DNA of 42,756 bases from Bacteroidota bacterium (GCA_026224775.1 JAMFRP010000027.1:1-42756); one strand, 5' to 3'; numbered from the stretch's first letter, positions 25,920 to 36,136 are shown. Made by a program: numbers and translations. Notes: a model not told the origin generated them from the letters alone.

Positions 25920-26003
25920 CACGAATTTCACGAATACGATGCGCAAATATCACGAATTATGAATACAAATCGCATCAAATTAGTCAGATTCGTGCAATTC
26001 GTG
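25920..26003. repeat. Inverted repeat of CACGAATT units
   Basis: CACGAATTTCACGAAT (25920-25935) and ATTCGTGCAATTCGTG (25988-26003) form 16-base arms with one mismatch. Additional CACGAATT units lie between (25953-25960). The right arm ends two bases before the rfbA stop codon. It fills the gap between rfbA and ubiD. Confidence 0.65.
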
Positions 26004-26005
26004 CG

Positions 26006-26869
26006 CTACAGCAACGGTAAATTTTTCAGGTATTTTCCGTAACCGCTTTTGATATATTTTTCAGCCAGGGCCATTAACTCCTCACGGTTGATAAAACCCA
26101 TTCGGTAAGCGATTTCTTCGATACAACCAATTTTGGTATCCTGGCGTTTTTCTATCACCCTAACAAATTCTGATGCATCGCTTAATGAATCGAATGTACC
26201 GGTATCTAACCAGGCCATTCCCCTATCCATTACGCCTACCTGCAGGTTACCCCTTTTTAAGTATTCCTTGTTAACATCAGTTATCTCATATTCGCCGCGT
26301 GGGGAAGGTGCGATGTTTTTGGCTATTTCAACTACAGAATTATCATAAAAATACAATCCAGGTACAGCATAATTTGATTTTGGTGCCAAAGGTTTTTCTT
26401 CGATGGATATGGCTTTAAAATCAGCATCAAATTCCACTACGCCATAACGCTCCGGATCTGAAACCGGGTAAGCGAAAATAGCCGCGCCATCAACATCGTT
26501 AAAACTTTGTATCAGCTTGCTAAAACCTGAGCCGTAAAATATATTATCACCCAAAACAAGGGCAGCTTTATCATCACCAATAAATTTTTCGCCTATTACA
26601 AATGCTTGCGCAAGCCCGTTTGGCACTTCTTGTACGGCAAATTCAAAATGACAACCCAATTCGGAGCCATCACCCAATAAACGGATAAAACCATCCTGAT
26701 CTTCGGGGGTGGTAATAATCAATACTTCTTTTATCCCGGCCAGCATCAATACCGAAAGCGGATAATAGATCATCGGCTTATCGTATATCGGCATTAATTG
26801 TTTGCTGATAGCCTTGGTTATGGGATATAAGCGGGTTCCGGATCCGCCTGCAAGTATTATTCCTTTCAT
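26006..26869 (-). CDS. rfbA: Glucose-1-phosphate thymidylyltransferase
   Basis: The 287-residue protein begins [20 protein letters not shown], the nucleotide-binding loop of sugar-1-phosphate nucleotidyltransferases. [57 protein letters not shown] and [13 protein letters not shown] follow. It makes dTDP-glucose from glucose-1-phosphate and dTTP, the first step to dTDP-L-rhamnose. The length equals the short RmlA form. It is the last gene of the run rfbB-rfbC-rfbD-rfbA; rfbD ends 56 bases upstream with a small palindrome between. Confidence 0.95.
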   Translation of the reverse strand: MKGIILAGGSGTRLYPITKAISKQLMPIYDKPMIYYPLSVLMLAGIKEVLIITTPEDQDGFIRLLGDGSELGCHFEFAVQEVPNGLAQAFVIGEKFIGDDKAALVLGDNIFYGSGFSKLIQSFNDVDGAAIFAYPVSDPERYGVVEFDADFKAISIEEKPLAPKSNYAVPGLYFYDNSVVEIAKNIAPSPRGEYEITDVNKEYLKRGNLQVGVMDRGMAWLDTGTFDSLSDASEFVRVIEKRQDTKIGCIEEIAYRMGFINREELMALAEKYIKSGYGKYLKNLPLL

Positions 26870-26892
26870 AGTTGAATATTATTAAATCTAAT

Positions 26893-26920
26893 TGTCATTT
26901 CGAACGAGGTACGAGATGAC
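26893..26920. repeat. Short palindrome between rfbD and rfbA
   Basis: GTCATTTCG (26893-26901) and CGAGATGAC (26912-26920) pair with one G-T. It looks like a short relative of the GTCATTGCG repeats elsewhere in the window. Confidence 0.5.
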
Positions 26921-26925
26921 CAAGG

Positions 26926-27789
26926 TTATTTGAGCCTTTGTATGCATACCGCCAGGCTATCCCGCCAGTATGGTATCTCTATATTAAATGTGTGTTTTAT
27001 CTTTGTTTTATCCATCACCGAATAAGCCGGGCGGGTAGCCTTTGTAGGATACTCTGATGTACGAATAGGCAGTACCTTTACTTCCGTTGCCGAAAGATCA
27101 AATATCCCCTTAGCAAAATCGTACCATGAGGTTACGCCCTCGTTACTGTAATGATAAATACCATATTCAGTTTTGCCTGATGAGATAATATCAAGAACAC
27201 AGGCGGCTAAGTCGATACCATAAGTTGGTGTACCTACCTGATCGGCTATAATTTTAAGCAGGTCACGTTCGGCGCCAAGCTTAAGCATGGTTTTAACAAA
27301 GTTATTTCCGAACTCGGAGTATAACCAACTGGTACGGATTATAAAATACTCAGGCAATATGCTAACAATGTCCTGTTCACCTTCCAGTTTGGTTAAACCA
27401 TACACACTAATTGGTTCAGCCACATCTTCCTCAACAAGCGGATCAGGGGTGTTACCCTTAAAAACAAAATCGGTAGATATATGAACCAATGCTGTGTTAT
27501 GCCCTTTACATGCAATTGCCATGTTTTCAGCACCGGTTTTATTTATTTTACGGGCTAAATCAAGCTCATCTTCGGCTTTATCTACGGCTGTGTAAGCAGC
27601 GCAGTTTATAGCGTATGCAGGCTTATAATGGCTAAAGGTTTTATCAATGGCTACGGTATCAAGTATGTTTGCCTCGTCCTCAGGTAAAAAATGAATATTA
27701 TTTATTTCCTTTTCTTCGGCTACTTTTTTTAAGCATTGGCCTAGTTGACCGGCTGCACCAAATACTATAATGTTTTTAATTGAGCTCAT
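26926..27789 (-). CDS. rfbD: dTDP-4-dehydrorhamnose reductase
   Basis: The 287-residue protein has the Rossmann start IIVFGAAGQLGQCLKKVAEE, then YAINCAAYTAVDKAEDELDL, LVHISTDFVFKGN and the YxxxK active site in SVYGLTKLEGEQDI. YFIIRTSWLYSEFGNNFVKT is also typical. It reduces dTDP-4-keto-L-rhamnose with NADPH to dTDP-L-rhamnose. It follows rfbC by nine bases, so the genes are likely co-transcribed. The length and all key residues are as expected. Confidence 0.95.
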   Translation of the reverse strand: MSSIKNIIVFGAAGQLGQCLKKVAEEKEINNIHFLPEDEANILDTVAIDKTFSHYKPAYAINCAAYTAVDKAEDELDLARKINKTGAENMAIACKGHNTALVHISTDFVFKGNTPDPLVEEDVAEPISVYGLTKLEGEQDIVSILPEYFIIRTSWLYSEFGNNFVKTMLKLGAERDLLKIIADQVGTPTYGIDLAACVLDIISSGKTEYGIYHYSNEGVTSWYDFAKGIFDLSATEVKVLPIRTSEYPTKATRPAYSVMDKTKIKHTFNIEIPYWRDSLAVCIQRLK

Positions 27790-27798
27790 GCTTATTTT

Positions 27799-28353
27799 TT
27801 AAAATCCAAAATCACTTGCGTCTTTTAAAAACGGTAGTTCTTTATCTTTTTCTGATACCACAAGCTCGCCTTCGCCAAGCTCCCATTTTATACTTATTGA
27901 TGGATCAGCATAATGCAAACCACCTTCTGATTCTTTATTGTAATAGTTATCGCATTTGTATTGGAATATGGCGGTTGGGCTTAACACCAAAAAACCGTGA
28001 CCAAACCCTTTAGGGATAAAAAGCTGCTGATGGTTTTGTTCAGATAGAATTACTGAAACGGACTGACCATAGGTTGGCGATTTTTTACGCAGGTCAATTG
28101 CTATATCCTGTACCTCGCCCTGAGTTACCCTTACCAATTTTGATTGCGCATACTCGCCTTTTTGCAAGTGCAGGCCACGTAGTACTCCTTTGGTTGAGAA
28201 TGACTGGTTATCCTGTACGAAATTCACATCGTATCCTGCCGCTTCGTTAAAAGTACGCTCGTTATATGATTCAAAAAAATGCCCGCGCTCGTCATTAAAA
28301 ACACGTGGGGTAAGTATAAAGCATCCCGCTAACGGGGTAGGTGTTATGGTCAT
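27799..28353 (-). CDS. rfbC: dTDP-4-dehydrorhamnose 3,5-epimerase
   Basis: The 184-residue cupin-fold protein has GCFILTPRVFNDERGHFFES, YNERTFNEAAG and FVQDNQSFSTKGVLRGLHLQ, where the His of RGLHLQ is the catalytic base. LFIPKGFGHGFLVLS and FQYKCDNYYNKESEGGLHYA follow. It epimerises C3 and C5 of the dTDP-4-keto sugar. It lies between rfbB (24 bases upstream) and rfbD (nine bases downstream), in the normal rhamnose gene set. Confidence 0.95.
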   Translation of the reverse strand: MTITPTPLAGCFILTPRVFNDERGHFFESYNERTFNEAAGYDVNFVQDNQSFSTKGVLRGLHLQKGEYAQSKLVRVTQGEVQDIAIDLRKKSPTYGQSVSVILSEQNHQQLFIPKGFGHGFLVLSPTAIFQYKCDNYYNKESEGGLHYADPSISIKWELGEGELVVSEKDKELPFLKDASDFGF

Positions 28354-28377
28354 TATTATATTATGATTACGCTAAAA

Positions 28378-29430
28378 TTAGCGGTTTTCGTATTGATTAT
28401 CGTAGTATTTGGCATATGTACCGCTGGTTACGTTATCAAGCCATTTTTTGTTTGACAGGAACCAGTCGATTGTAGCAGAAAGCCCCTGTTCAAAAGTTAC
28501 TGACGGGCTCCAGCCTAACTCTTTGTTGATCTTACTGGCATCAATAGCATAACGCAAATCATGACCCGGGCGATCTTTTACAAAAGTGATCAGTTTTTCG
28601 CTTGTGCCTGCAGGTCTGCCCAGTTTTTCGTCCATCTGCTTGCATAACAAATGTACCAGATCAATGTTTTGCCACTCGTTAAAACCGCCGATGTTGTAGG
28701 TATCGCCTTTTTTCCCTTTGTGGAAGATCAGGTCGATAGCGATGGCATGGTCAATAACATACAGCCAATCACGGGTGTACTTACCATCGCCATAAACCGG
28801 TAACGGTTTGTTGTTAATGATGTTGTTGATGGATAGCGGAATCAGTTTCTCAGGAAAATGATTCGGACCATAGTTATTTGAACAGTTTGATACCACTACC
28901 TGTAAGCCATAGGTATCATAGTAAGCGCGTACAAAATGATCAGATGCTGCCTTGCTTGCGCTGTATGGTGAGTGCGGATCGTATTTGGTTTCTTCGGTAA
29001 ATAAACCGGTTTCGCCCAATGCACCATAAACTTCATCGGTTGAGATGTGGTAGAAGAGATGATTTTCATAATCGCCTTTCCATTTATTTTTAGCAATATC
29101 AAGCAGGGTAACTGTACCAATAACATTGGTATATACAAAATCCATCGGGCTCAATATCGACCTATCAACATGTGATTCTGCTGCGAGGTGCACCACATCG
29201 GTTATGCCATATTTGTCGAATATTTCGGTAATACGGACGCTGTCTTTGATATCAGCTTTTTCAAAAACGTAGTTTTTGGCGTGCTCAATATCTTCGAGGT
29301 TTTCAAGGTTTCCTGCATAGGTAAGCGCGTCAACATTTACTATTAAGTAATCAGGATGTTGGGTAACAAACCTGCGAATAACGTGTGAACCAATAAAGCC
29401 GGCACCGCCGGTGATCATAACTTTTTTCAT
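28378..29430 (-). CDS. rfbB: dTDP-glucose 4,6-dehydratase
   Basis: The 350-residue extended SDR protein starts MKKVMITGGAGFIGSHVIRR, with VHLAAESHVDRSI and FYHISTDEVYGALGE in the active region. YSASKAASDHFVRAYY holds the YxxxK pair and NCSNNYGPNHFPEKLIPL is a family mark. It removes water from dTDP-glucose to give the 4-keto-6-deoxy intermediate. An ATG six codons upstream (29448) exists, but MKKVMITGG is the standard start. It is the first rhamnose gene in the run and lies 69 bases after fcl. Confidence 0.95.
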   Translation of the reverse strand: MKKVMITGGAGFIGSHVIRRFVTQHPDYLIVNVDALTYAGNLENLEDIEHAKNYVFEKADIKDSVRITEIFDKYGITDVVHLAAESHVDRSILSPMDFVYTNVIGTVTLLDIAKNKWKGDYENHLFYHISTDEVYGALGETGLFTEETKYDPHSPYSASKAASDHFVRAYYDTYGLQVVVSNCSNNYGPNHFPEKLIPLSINNIINNKPLPVYGDGKYTRDWLYVIDHAIAIDLIFHKGKKGDTYNIGGFNEWQNIDLVHLLCKQMDEKLGRPAGTSEKLITFVKDRPGHDLRYAIDASKINKELGWSPSVTFEQGLSATIDWFLSNKKWLDNVTSGTYAKYYDNQYENR

Positions 29431-29499
29431 AGTGATATTGTAGGTCAAAGGTAATAATTTTAGTGATTTGAACAGAAGGCGTATTATTCGGTTGGTATA

Positions 29500-30444
29500 T
29501 TACCGTTCTGCTACTAATAAACCTTTGCTCAAAAAATCCTGGTAAGCCAACGCTATTCCCTGCTCAAGCGTGGTGTGGTATTTCCAGCCTGCATTGGTAA
29601 GTTTAGTTACATCCATCAGTTTGCGTGGTGTACCATCGGGTTTTGTAGTATCAAATTTTATTTCTCCGGTATAACCTATTATTTGTTTTATCAGGAGTGC
29701 AAGGTCTTTTATTGATAGATCTTCGCCAGTGCCAATGTTAACTAACCCTGGTTCATTGTAGTTTTGCATCAGGTAATAGCATGCCTCTGCCAAATCATCA
29801 GCAAACAAAAACTCGCGTTTTGGCGATCCTGTTCCCCAAATAACCACTTCGACTGCATTTTGCTCTTTAGCCTCATGAAAACGGCGAATTAATGCCGGCA
29901 GCACATGCGAGTTTTGTGGGTGATAGTTATCATTTAAACCATACAAATTTGTTGGCATTACCGATATATAATTACAACCATATTGATCGCGGTAAGCATC
30001 GCACATTTTAATGCCCGCGATTTTGGCTATAGCGTAAGGCTCGTTGGTTGGCTCTAAAGTGCCTGTTAGCAAATATTCTTCTTTTAGTGGCTGAGGCGCC
30101 ATTTTGGGGTAGATACAACTCGACCCTAAAAACATCAACTTTTTAACCTCGTTTACATATGAACTATGAATAACATTATTTTGTATTTGTAAATTATCAT
30201 ACAAAAAATCAGCACGGTAGGTATTGTTGGCTATAATTCCGCCAACCTTAGCTGCCGCTAAAAAAACGTAATCAGGTTTTTCTTGCGCGAAGAAATCACT
30301 TACCTGTTGCTGGTTGCGCAAATCAAGCTCGGATGAGCTGCGGGTAACAAAATTGGTAAATCCCTCTTTAACCAGTTTACGGTATATAGCCGAACCGACC
30401 ATCCCTTTATGGCCTGCTATATATATTTTCGCTTGTTTATCCAT
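29500..30444 (-). CDS. fcl: GDP-L-fucose synthase
   Basis: The 314-residue SDR protein begins [20 protein letters not shown], followed by [20 protein letters not shown] and [20 protein letters not shown], and the active-site YxxxK in [37 protein letters not shown] and [20 protein letters not shown] complete the pattern. It epimerises and reduces the Gmd product to GDP-L-fucose with NADPH. It lies 21 bases after the glycosyltransferase gene and is in the same run as gmd. Confidence 0.95.
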   Translation of the reverse strand: MDKQAKIYIAGHKGMVGSAIYRKLVKEGFTNFVTRSSSELDLRNQQQVSDFFAQEKPDYVFLAAAKVGGIIANNTYRADFLYDNLQIQNNVIHSSYVNEVKKLMFLGSSCIYPKMAPQPLKEEYLLTGTLEPTNEPYAIAKIAGIKMCDAYRDQYGCNYISVMPTNLYGLNDNYHPQNSHVLPALIRRFHEAKEQNAVEVVIWGTGSPKREFLFADDLAEACYYLMQNYNEPGLVNIGTGEDLSIKDLALLIKQIIGYTGEIKFDTTKPDGTPRKLMDVTKLTNAGWKYHTTLEQGIALAYQDFLSKGLLVAER

Positions 30445-30465
30445 TATGCTGCAAATCTCCTGATT

Positions 30466-31728
30466 TTATTTCTGTATGCCAACATCATTCAAGAATGTTT
30501 GCATTACGTTATCAATATTTAAATACTTCAATGCATAATCGCGGGCATTTTGCCGCATTTCATCCATATTTTTAGCTAGTATATTTTGTATAGCGGTTGC
30601 CAGTTCCTCCGTATCATCGGGCGTGGTAACCATCCCTACATTGTTTTCATTAATTACCTGCTCCAGGCTTGTACCATGTGGCGCGGTAACAATACTAACA
30701 CCTCCAACAGCTAATATAGTTGTAAGTTTTGATGGCATCACCAAATCGCTCGCATTACCTTTTTGAATGATAAGATGCAGATCGGCCATGTTTAAAAAAG
30801 CATTAAAATGCTCCTTATCTTGCAGGGGAAAAAAGAATATATTAGTTAATCCGCGGGCCTCGGCAAGCTCGGTCAGGTTAGTTTTATAAGGGCCGGAACC
30901 GGCGATAACAAATTTAATATGCGGTTGATCTTTTAATATCTCAGCCGCATAAATTATACTTTCTAAACCTTGTTTCTCGCCAATACTGCCTGAATACAGG
31001 CATACCAGATCATCCGGTTTAAAACCCCATTGTTTTTTAGCTGCATCTCTGTCATCCAAAGGATGAAAAAATGAAGTATCGGCCCAATTAGGGAAAAACA
31101 GTACTTTTCTGTCTGCTTTTTCTTCAACCTTTTTCATCATTCCTTCGGATATGGTGCTCACATAATCCGAGCTGCGAAGGATTTTCCTTTCAATTTTATA
31201 CATTAAATTGAATAGCCGCGAGCCACCTAAAATATTTAACTGTTGTGCAGCTTCTATCTGCAAATCCTGGATGTGATAATCAATTTTGCCACCTCTGAAA
31301 AATCTGTAAAAAAAAACCAGGTGGGCCAGATGAAAAGGCGGCGCGATAGTGATCAGCAGATCATGTTTCTTTTTAAATAGCATTTCCTGCAATAACACCA
31401 TCAGTTTTACCGGCCACAATAATACATCCTGTATCATGCGCTTTGCCCCGGTAGGGAAAGCAGGAATATAAATGGGGCATCGGTAAATTGTCATAACCGT
31501 ACCCTGTTCAGGATATTCAATAAGCTCCCTTTTATACCATTTATTGGTATAGGGAGCCTGTACTTTCCAGAAAGGATAATATGGGAAAGTGGTTATAACC
31601 GTGGTATTATAACCATTTTTGCAAAGCCAGTCCATCATTTCGCCATTATATTTACCTATGCCGGTTGGCTCGGGCGAAAAGTTATGACTTAAAAGTAATA
31701 TACTTTTTTTAGCTGATGGTTTACTCAA
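30466..31728 (-). CDS. wcaI: WcaI-like glycosyltransferase family 4 protein
   Basis: The 420-residue protein opens [20 protein letters not shown], the start of the WcaI/colanic-acid glycosyltransferase group, followed by a segment like [36 protein letters not shown] and [18 protein letters not shown] belong to the GT-B C-terminal domain, and [20 protein letters not shown] carries the usual donor-binding residues. It transfers a sugar from a nucleotide donor to a lipid-linked acceptor at the cytoplasmic membrane. WcaI acts in colanic acid synthesis, where fucose is a component. Donor and acceptor are not known here. Its start overlaps the gmd end by eight bases. Confidence 0.85.
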   Translation of the reverse strand: MSKPSAKKSILLLSHNFSPEPTGIGKYNGEMMDWLCKNGYNTTVITTFPYYPFWKVQAPYTNKWYKRELIEYPEQGTVMTIYRCPIYIPAFPTGAKRMIQDVLLWPVKLMVLLQEMLFKKKHDLLITIAPPFHLAHLVFFYRFFRGGKIDYHIQDLQIEAAQQLNILGGSRLFNLMYKIERKILRSSDYVSTISEGMMKKVEEKADRKVLFFPNWADTSFFHPLDDRDAAKKQWGFKPDDLVCLYSGSIGEKQGLESIIYAAEILKDQPHIKFVIAGSGPYKTNLTELAEARGLTNIFFFPLQDKEHFNAFLNMADLHLIIQKGNASDLVMPSKLTTILAVGGVSIVTAPHGTSLEQVINENNVGMVTTPDDTEELATAIQNILAKNMDEMRQNARDYALKYLNIDNVMQTFLNDVGIQK

Positions 31729-32836
31729 ACTGATTTTTGATATAGTAACCGGATTCTTTTAAAAGTTTTTCTTTTCTGAATAATTCAAGGTCAGCTGCTA
31801 CCATCTCTTTTACTAAGCCAGCCAAATCATATTTTGGTTTCCAACCTAATTTGGTTTGTGATTTAGTAGGATCGCCAATTAAAAGGTCAACTTCTGTCGG
31901 CCTAAAGTAAGCAGCATCAACAGCAACCACCTCTTTACCAACTTCCAGTTGATATTCCGGCATTGAACATGATACTACATAGCCTTTCTCATCAGCTCCG
32001 GTACCTTTAAATTCAATAGCGATGCCAACTTCAGCAAATGACATCCTAACAAACTCTCTTACTTTAGTGGTAACGCCCGTCGCGATAACAAAATCTTCGG
32101 CAACGTCTTGTTGTAAAATCAGGTACATTGCTTCTACATAGTCTTTCGCATGGCCCCAATCACGTTCAGCATCCAGGTTTCCTAAAAATATTTTATCCTG
32201 TAAGCCGGTAGCTATTTTTGCGGTAGCACGGGTTATTTTACGGGTAACAAAAGTTTCGCCCCTTAATGGGCTCTCGTGGTTAAACAAGATGCCATTAGAA
32301 GCAAATATGCCATAGGCTTCGCGGTAATTTACCGTGATCCAGTAAGCGTACATTTTGGCAACCGCATATGGTGAGCGTGGATAGAAAGGTGTAGTTTCGG
32401 ACTGCGGAACAGCCTGAACCAAACCATATAACTCTGACGTTGAAGCCTGGTATATTTTTGTTTTCTTAACTAATCCTAATATGCGTATTGCCTCCAATAA
32501 ACGCAGAGTACCTATACCATCGGCATTGGCGGTATATTCAGGTGTATCAAAACTTACTTTTACGTGCGACATCGCCCCTAAATTGTATATCTCATCAGGC
32601 TGAACCTGTTGGATGATGCGAATAAGGTTAGTTGAATCTGAAAGATCACCGTAATGCAGTATGAATTTTAAATTGCTCTCGTGCGGGTCCTGGTATAAAT
32701 GGTCAATTCTATCCGTATTAAACAATGAACTTCTGCGTTTTATGCCGTGAACTTCATATCCTTTGGATAACAATAGTTCGGCAAGATAGGCGCCATCCTG
32801 GCCGGTTATACCTGTAATTAGAGCAACTTTTTTCAT
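31721..32836 (-). CDS. gmd: GDP-mannose 4,6-dehydratase
   Basis: The 371-residue protein starts [20 protein letters not shown], then [40 protein letters not shown] and [20 protein letters not shown]. The active-site YxxxK lies in [40 protein letters not shown] and [20 protein letters not shown] are standard for Gmd. It dehydrates GDP-mannose to the 4-keto-6-deoxy intermediate that Fcl turns into GDP-fucose. It is the first fucose gene; the glycosyltransferase gene starts inside its last codons. Confidence 0.96.
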   Translation of the reverse strand: MKKVALITGITGQDGAYLAELLLSKGYEVHGIKRRSSLFNTDRIDHLYQDPHESNLKFILHYGDLSDSTNLIRIIQQVQPDEIYNLGAMSHVKVSFDTPEYTANADGIGTLRLLEAIRILGLVKKTKIYQASTSELYGLVQAVPQSETTPFYPRSPYAVAKMYAYWITVNYREAYGIFASNGILFNHESPLRGETFVTRKITRATAKIATGLQDKIFLGNLDAERDWGHAKDYVEAMYLILQQDVAEDFVIATGVTTKVREFVRMSFAEVGIAIEFKGTGADEKGYVVSCSMPEYQLEVGKEVVAVDAAYFRPTEVDLLIGDPTKSQTKLGWKPKYDLAGLVKEMVAADLELFRKEKLLKESGYYIKNQFE

Positions 32837-32924
32837 ATATTATTATAATAGATCAGCACCTATAAAGGAATTGACCTATTTTTTGTTTTAGATAATTGTA
32901 ATTATTAATTTTTCAAAGGCGAAA

Positions 32925-34169
32925 TTACGAATGAATTGTTCCCGCTGCAACAGTTTCGTTAGTGGTATCATCAATTAATATTAATGATCCGGTAATCCTG
33001 TTTTTACGGTATTCATCATAAACCAATGGCCTTGTAGTACGCATTTTAACCATAGCCATATCATTCATCTTAATACTGGTATCCTCATCGAGTTTTTCCA
33101 TAGTATTAATATTTATTTTGTAGGTCACTTCCTTAATAATTGCCATTACCTCATTGGTGGTACTTTTTAAATAATATTTAGCGCCTGGTCTTGGTGGTTT
33201 CGCAGCCATCCAACATAATAATACGTTCAGGTCCTGCCCTACTTCAGGCTCGTTATTTGTTTTAACGATCATATCGCCACGGCTAACATCAATATCATCC
33301 TCTAAATTAATGGATACTGACATTGGCGAGAAAGCTTCTTCAATATCGCCGTCAAAAGTAGTGATGGATTTTATTTTGGATGTTAATCCCGAAGGTAAAA
33401 CAGTAACATCATCGCCTTTACGGAAAATGCCACCTGCTACACGGCCTGCATAAGCACGGTAATCGTGGTATTCGTCCTGATGCGGGCGTATTACGGTTTG
33501 CACCGGAAAACGCGCATCTATATGGTTTTGATCACTACTGATGTGGATAGTCTCCAGGGTATCCAACAAACTTGCTCCTTTATACCAGTCCATGTTTTCG
33601 GAACGGTTAACCACGTTATCTCCATTTAAGGCGCTAATGGGGATGTAGCGTATATCGGTTATATCCAGTTTGCTGGCAAATGCTTCATATTCCTCAACAA
33701 CTTTATTGTAAGCATCTTCGGAGAAATCGACCAGATCCATCTTATTGATACAAACAATAACATGTGGAATTTTAAGCAGGGACGCGATAAATGAATGGCG
33801 ACAGGTTTGCTCAATTACACCGTGGCGGGCATCAACCAAAACCAAAGCTAAATTGGCTGTTGAAGCACCGGTAACCATGTTGCGGGTATATTGTATGTGC
33901 CCTGGGGTATCGGCAATAATAAACTTGCGTTTTGGGGTAGCGAAGTAACGGTAAGCCACATCAATAGTGATGCCTTGCTCCCGTTCAGAACGTAAGCCAT
34001 CGGTAAGTAGTGATAAATCAACATGGGTAAGCCCTTTACGCTCACTTGATTTTTTTACGGCTTCTATCTGATCTTCAAATATTGATTTTGAGTCATATAA
34101 CAAACGACCGATTAACGTACTTTTTCCATCATCAACACTACCGGCAGTTGTAAAACGCAATAATTCCAT
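32925..34169 (-). CDS. cysN: Sulfate adenylyltransferase subunit 1 (GTPase)
   Basis: The 414-residue translation-factor-like GTPase has the P-loop GSVDDGKSTLIGRLLYDSK, the switch region REQGITIDVAYRYFATPKRK and ADTPGHIQYTRNMVTGASTA. VCINKMDLVDFSEDAY is the G4 motif, and the C-terminal beta-barrels follow. It couples GTP hydrolysis to the CysD-catalysed formation of adenosine 5'-phosphosulfate. There is no fused CysC kinase domain; cysC is a separate gene. CysD ends 99 bases upstream, a larger gap than between the other cys genes. Confidence 0.95.
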   Translation of the reverse strand: MELLRFTTAGSVDDGKSTLIGRLLYDSKSIFEDQIEAVKKSSERKGLTHVDLSLLTDGLRSEREQGITIDVAYRYFATPKRKFIIADTPGHIQYTRNMVTGASTANLALVLVDARHGVIEQTCRHSFIASLLKIPHVIVCINKMDLVDFSEDAYNKVVEEYEAFASKLDITDIRYIPISALNGDNVVNRSENMDWYKGASLLDTLETIHISSDQNHIDARFPVQTVIRPHQDEYHDYRAYAGRVAGGIFRKGDDVTVLPSGLTSKIKSITTFDGDIEEAFSPMSVSINLEDDIDVSRGDMIVKTNNEPEVGQDLNVLLCWMAAKPPRPGAKYYLKSTTNEVMAIIKEVTYKININTMEKLDEDTSIKMNDMAMVKMRTTRPLVYDEYRKNRITGSLILIDDTTNETVAAGTIHS

Positions 34170-34268
34170 TTTCTTGTTGTGCTTGTATCTAAATATCTCT
34201 CGCGGATATTTATCAAATATTAACTAAAGGCCGAAGCCAAATTCTGTATAATGATCAGGATTATTTAA

Positions 34269-35174
34269 TTAAAAATACCCTTGTTTTTTCCTGTCTTCCA
34301 TTGAGGTATCGGAGCGTTTATCATCGCTGCGGTTACCACGCTCAGTGCTCCTGGTTGCTGATATTTCTTCAACAATTTTCTCCAGTGTATCTGCATCCGA
34401 TTCAATACCGCCGGTTATGGTAATATCGCCCAGGGTACGGAAACGCATTCTTTTCTTTTCGATTTTTTCGCCCTCGCGCAGCACCAAAAATTCAGAGTTT
34501 GGCAACCAGGTACCATCACGGTAAACGGCTTCGCGCTCATGTGCAAAGTATAATGAAGGAATCGGAATATTTTCGTGAAGGATGTAATTCCAAACGTCCA
34601 TCTCGGTCCAGTTACTTATCGGGAACACCCTGAAGTGTTCGCCCATACGTTTATGGCCGTTAAACATGTTCCAAAGCTCGGGGCGTTGGTTTTTAGGGTC
34701 CCACTGGCCAAAATCATCACGGTGTGAAAAGAAACGCTCTTTTGCACGGGCCTTTTCTTCGTCGCGGCGGGCACCACCAATAGCGGCGTCAATTTTATTT
34801 TCTTCGATAGCATCTAATAACGATACGATCTGCAATTCGTTACGGCTGGCGTTGATACCTTGTTCTTCTACTGCACGGCCTTTATCAATGGCGCTTTGTA
34901 CAGAGCCTACGATTAATTGTATACCCAACTCATCAACCAAATTATCACGAAACTCCATTGTTTCGATGAAATTGTGGCCAGTATCAATATGTATAAGCGG
35001 CATGGGTATGCGTGCCGGGTAAAAAGCCTTGCGGGCTAAGTGCGTTACCACAATAGAGTCTTTTCCACCAGAAAACAATATGGCGGGCCTGTCAAACTGA
35101 GCGACAACCTCCCTGATGACATATATGGCTTCTGATTCAAGCTCCTGAAGATGGGTAAGGTAATATTTAGACAT
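34269..35174 (-). CDS. cysD: Sulfate adenylyltransferase subunit 2
   Basis: The 301-residue protein has the PP-loop AILFSGGKDSIVVTHLARKA, then PLIHIDTGHNFIETMEFRD, DAAIGGARRDEEKARAKERF and MFNGHKRMGEHFRVFPISNW. It makes adenosine 5'-phosphosulfate from ATP and sulfate with the GTPase CysN. The C-terminal ERGNRSDDKRSDTSMEDRKK, then QGYF, is typical for CysD. It lies nine bases after cysC on the same strand. All conserved residues I can check are present. Confidence 0.96.
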   Translation of the reverse strand: MSKYYLTHLQELESEAIYVIREVVAQFDRPAILFSGGKDSIVVTHLARKAFYPARIPMPLIHIDTGHNFIETMEFRDNLVDELGIQLIVGSVQSAIDKGRAVEEQGINASRNELQIVSLLDAIEENKIDAAIGGARRDEEKARAKERFFSHRDDFGQWDPKNQRPELWNMFNGHKRMGEHFRVFPISNWTEMDVWNYILHENIPIPSLYFAHEREAVYRDGTWLPNSEFLVLREGEKIEKKRMRFRTLGDITITGGIESDADTLEKIVEEISATRSTERGNRSDDKRSDTSMEDRKKQGYF

Positions 35175-35183
35175 TATTATTAA

Positions 35184-35780
35184 TTATAGCTGTATTTTGG
35201 GTAAAATATTTTCCAAAACTAAACTTACCGATTGATTTATCGACAAGTTTTTTGTTTCGACACGAATTTCGGCAGTTAAGGGTGGTTCGTAAGGCGACCC
35301 AATTCCGGTAAAGTTAGCAATTTCTCCTCGTCTTGCCTTCTTATATAGTCCTTTTATATCACGTTCCTCACAGATTTCCAGGGGAGTATCTACAAAAACC
35401 TCGTTGTATAGGTCGCCTATTATGTTACGCAGCATTGCCCTTTCATGTATAAATGGGCTAACAAACGCGGCTATTACTATAATTCCGGCATCGCACATTA
35501 GTTTGGCTACTTCGCCAATCCGACGCAGGTTTTCGTCGCGATCTTTTTCGGTAAAAGTGAGGTCCTTACTTAAACCGTTGCGAATATTATCGCCATCAAG
35601 TACGTACGTCTTGTAACCTTTTTTGAAAAGCTCTTCTTCCAGGTGGCTGGCCAGTGTACTTTTGCCTGAGCCCGATAAACCTGTGAACCAAACACAAATG
35701 GCTTTATGGCCATTAATATTTTCGCGTTCTGCGCGGCTTATTTTAAATTGATGTTCAATTATGTGAAGTTTTTCTTCCAT
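35184..35780 (-). CDS. cysC: Adenylylsulfate kinase
   Basis: The 198-residue protein has the P-loop VWFTGLSGSGKSTLASHLEE, then YVLDGDNIRNGLSKDLTFTE, FVSPFIHERAMLRN and VFVDTPLEICEERDIKGLYK. It phosphorylates APS to PAPS, the sulfate donor for sulfotransferases or for assimilatory reduction. An N-terminal extension (MEEKLHIIEHQFKISRAERE) is common in this family. It starts two bases after the DUF3467 gene and is nine bases ahead of cysD. PAPS formation is certain in principle; whether it serves glycan sulfation or cysteine synthesis cannot be decided here. Confidence 0.95.
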   Translation of the reverse strand: MEEKLHIIEHQFKISRAERENINGHKAICVWFTGLSGSGKSTLASHLEEELFKKGYKTYVLDGDNIRNGLSKDLTFTEKDRDENLRRIGEVAKLMCDAGIIVIAAFVSPFIHERAMLRNIIGDLYNEVFVDTPLEICEERDIKGLYKKARRGEIANFTGIGSPYEPPLTAEIRVETKNLSINQSVSLVLENILPKIQL

Positions 35781-35782
35781 TA

Positions 35783-36094
35783 TTAAGCCTGCCCTACCGT
35801 TCCGCCAAAATTCATCGGGAAGCCCGACGGTTCCTGTTGTGTTTTGATACGACCATTTGCCGCCTCAAATTTCTCTACATTATCCGACAAGGCAGAAAGT
35901 AAACGTTTGGCATGTTCAGGGGTTAATATGATCCTCGATTTTACTTTAGCTTTGGGTACGCCCGGCATCACACGGATAAAATCAAGCACAAACTCAGAGC
36001 TTGAATGGGTAATGATAGCCAGGTTGGAATAGATCCCTTCCGAAACTTCTTCAGAGAGTTCAATACTCAATTGATTTTCATTTTGTTCTTCCAT
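35783..36094 (-). CDS. DUF3467 domain protein
   Basis: The 103-residue protein begins QLSIELSEEVSEGIYSNLAI, then SSSEFVLDFIRVMPGVPKAK and SRIILTPEHAKRLLSALSDN, the DUF3467 pattern. Function is unknown. In many Bacteroidota I recall this gene next to rpoC. Here it is separated from rpoC by about 4.6 kb that holds a DUF5977 gene and a TonB-receptor-like gene. It is followed two bases later by cysC, so it is probably the first gene of that unit. A terminator-like hairpin lies just upstream. Confidence 0.88.
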   Translation of the reverse strand: MEEQNENQLSIELSEEVSEGIYSNLAIITHSSSEFVLDFIRVMPGVPKAKVKSRIILTPEHAKRLLSALSDNVEKFEAANGRIKTQQEPSGFPMNFGGTVGQA

Positions 36095-36108
36095 GGTGCG
36101 AAAATAAC

Positions 36109-36136
36109 AAAGCCTTTCCGTTTATGGAAAGGCTTT
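36109..36136. terminator. Terminator-like hairpin upstream of the DUF3467 gene
   Basis: AAAGCCTTTCC (36109-36119) and GGAAAGGCTTT (36126-36136) form an 11-bp perfect stem with a six-base loop, followed by short T-runs on both strands. It may end minus-strand transcripts from the rpoC side before the DUF3467 unit. The gap 36137-36371 has no other believable gene. Confidence 0.65.

Noticed and set aside
34666..35022. 118-residue frame opposite cysD
   Set aside because: It is a shadow of a strongly conserved gene; Ser/Arg-rich antisense sequence.
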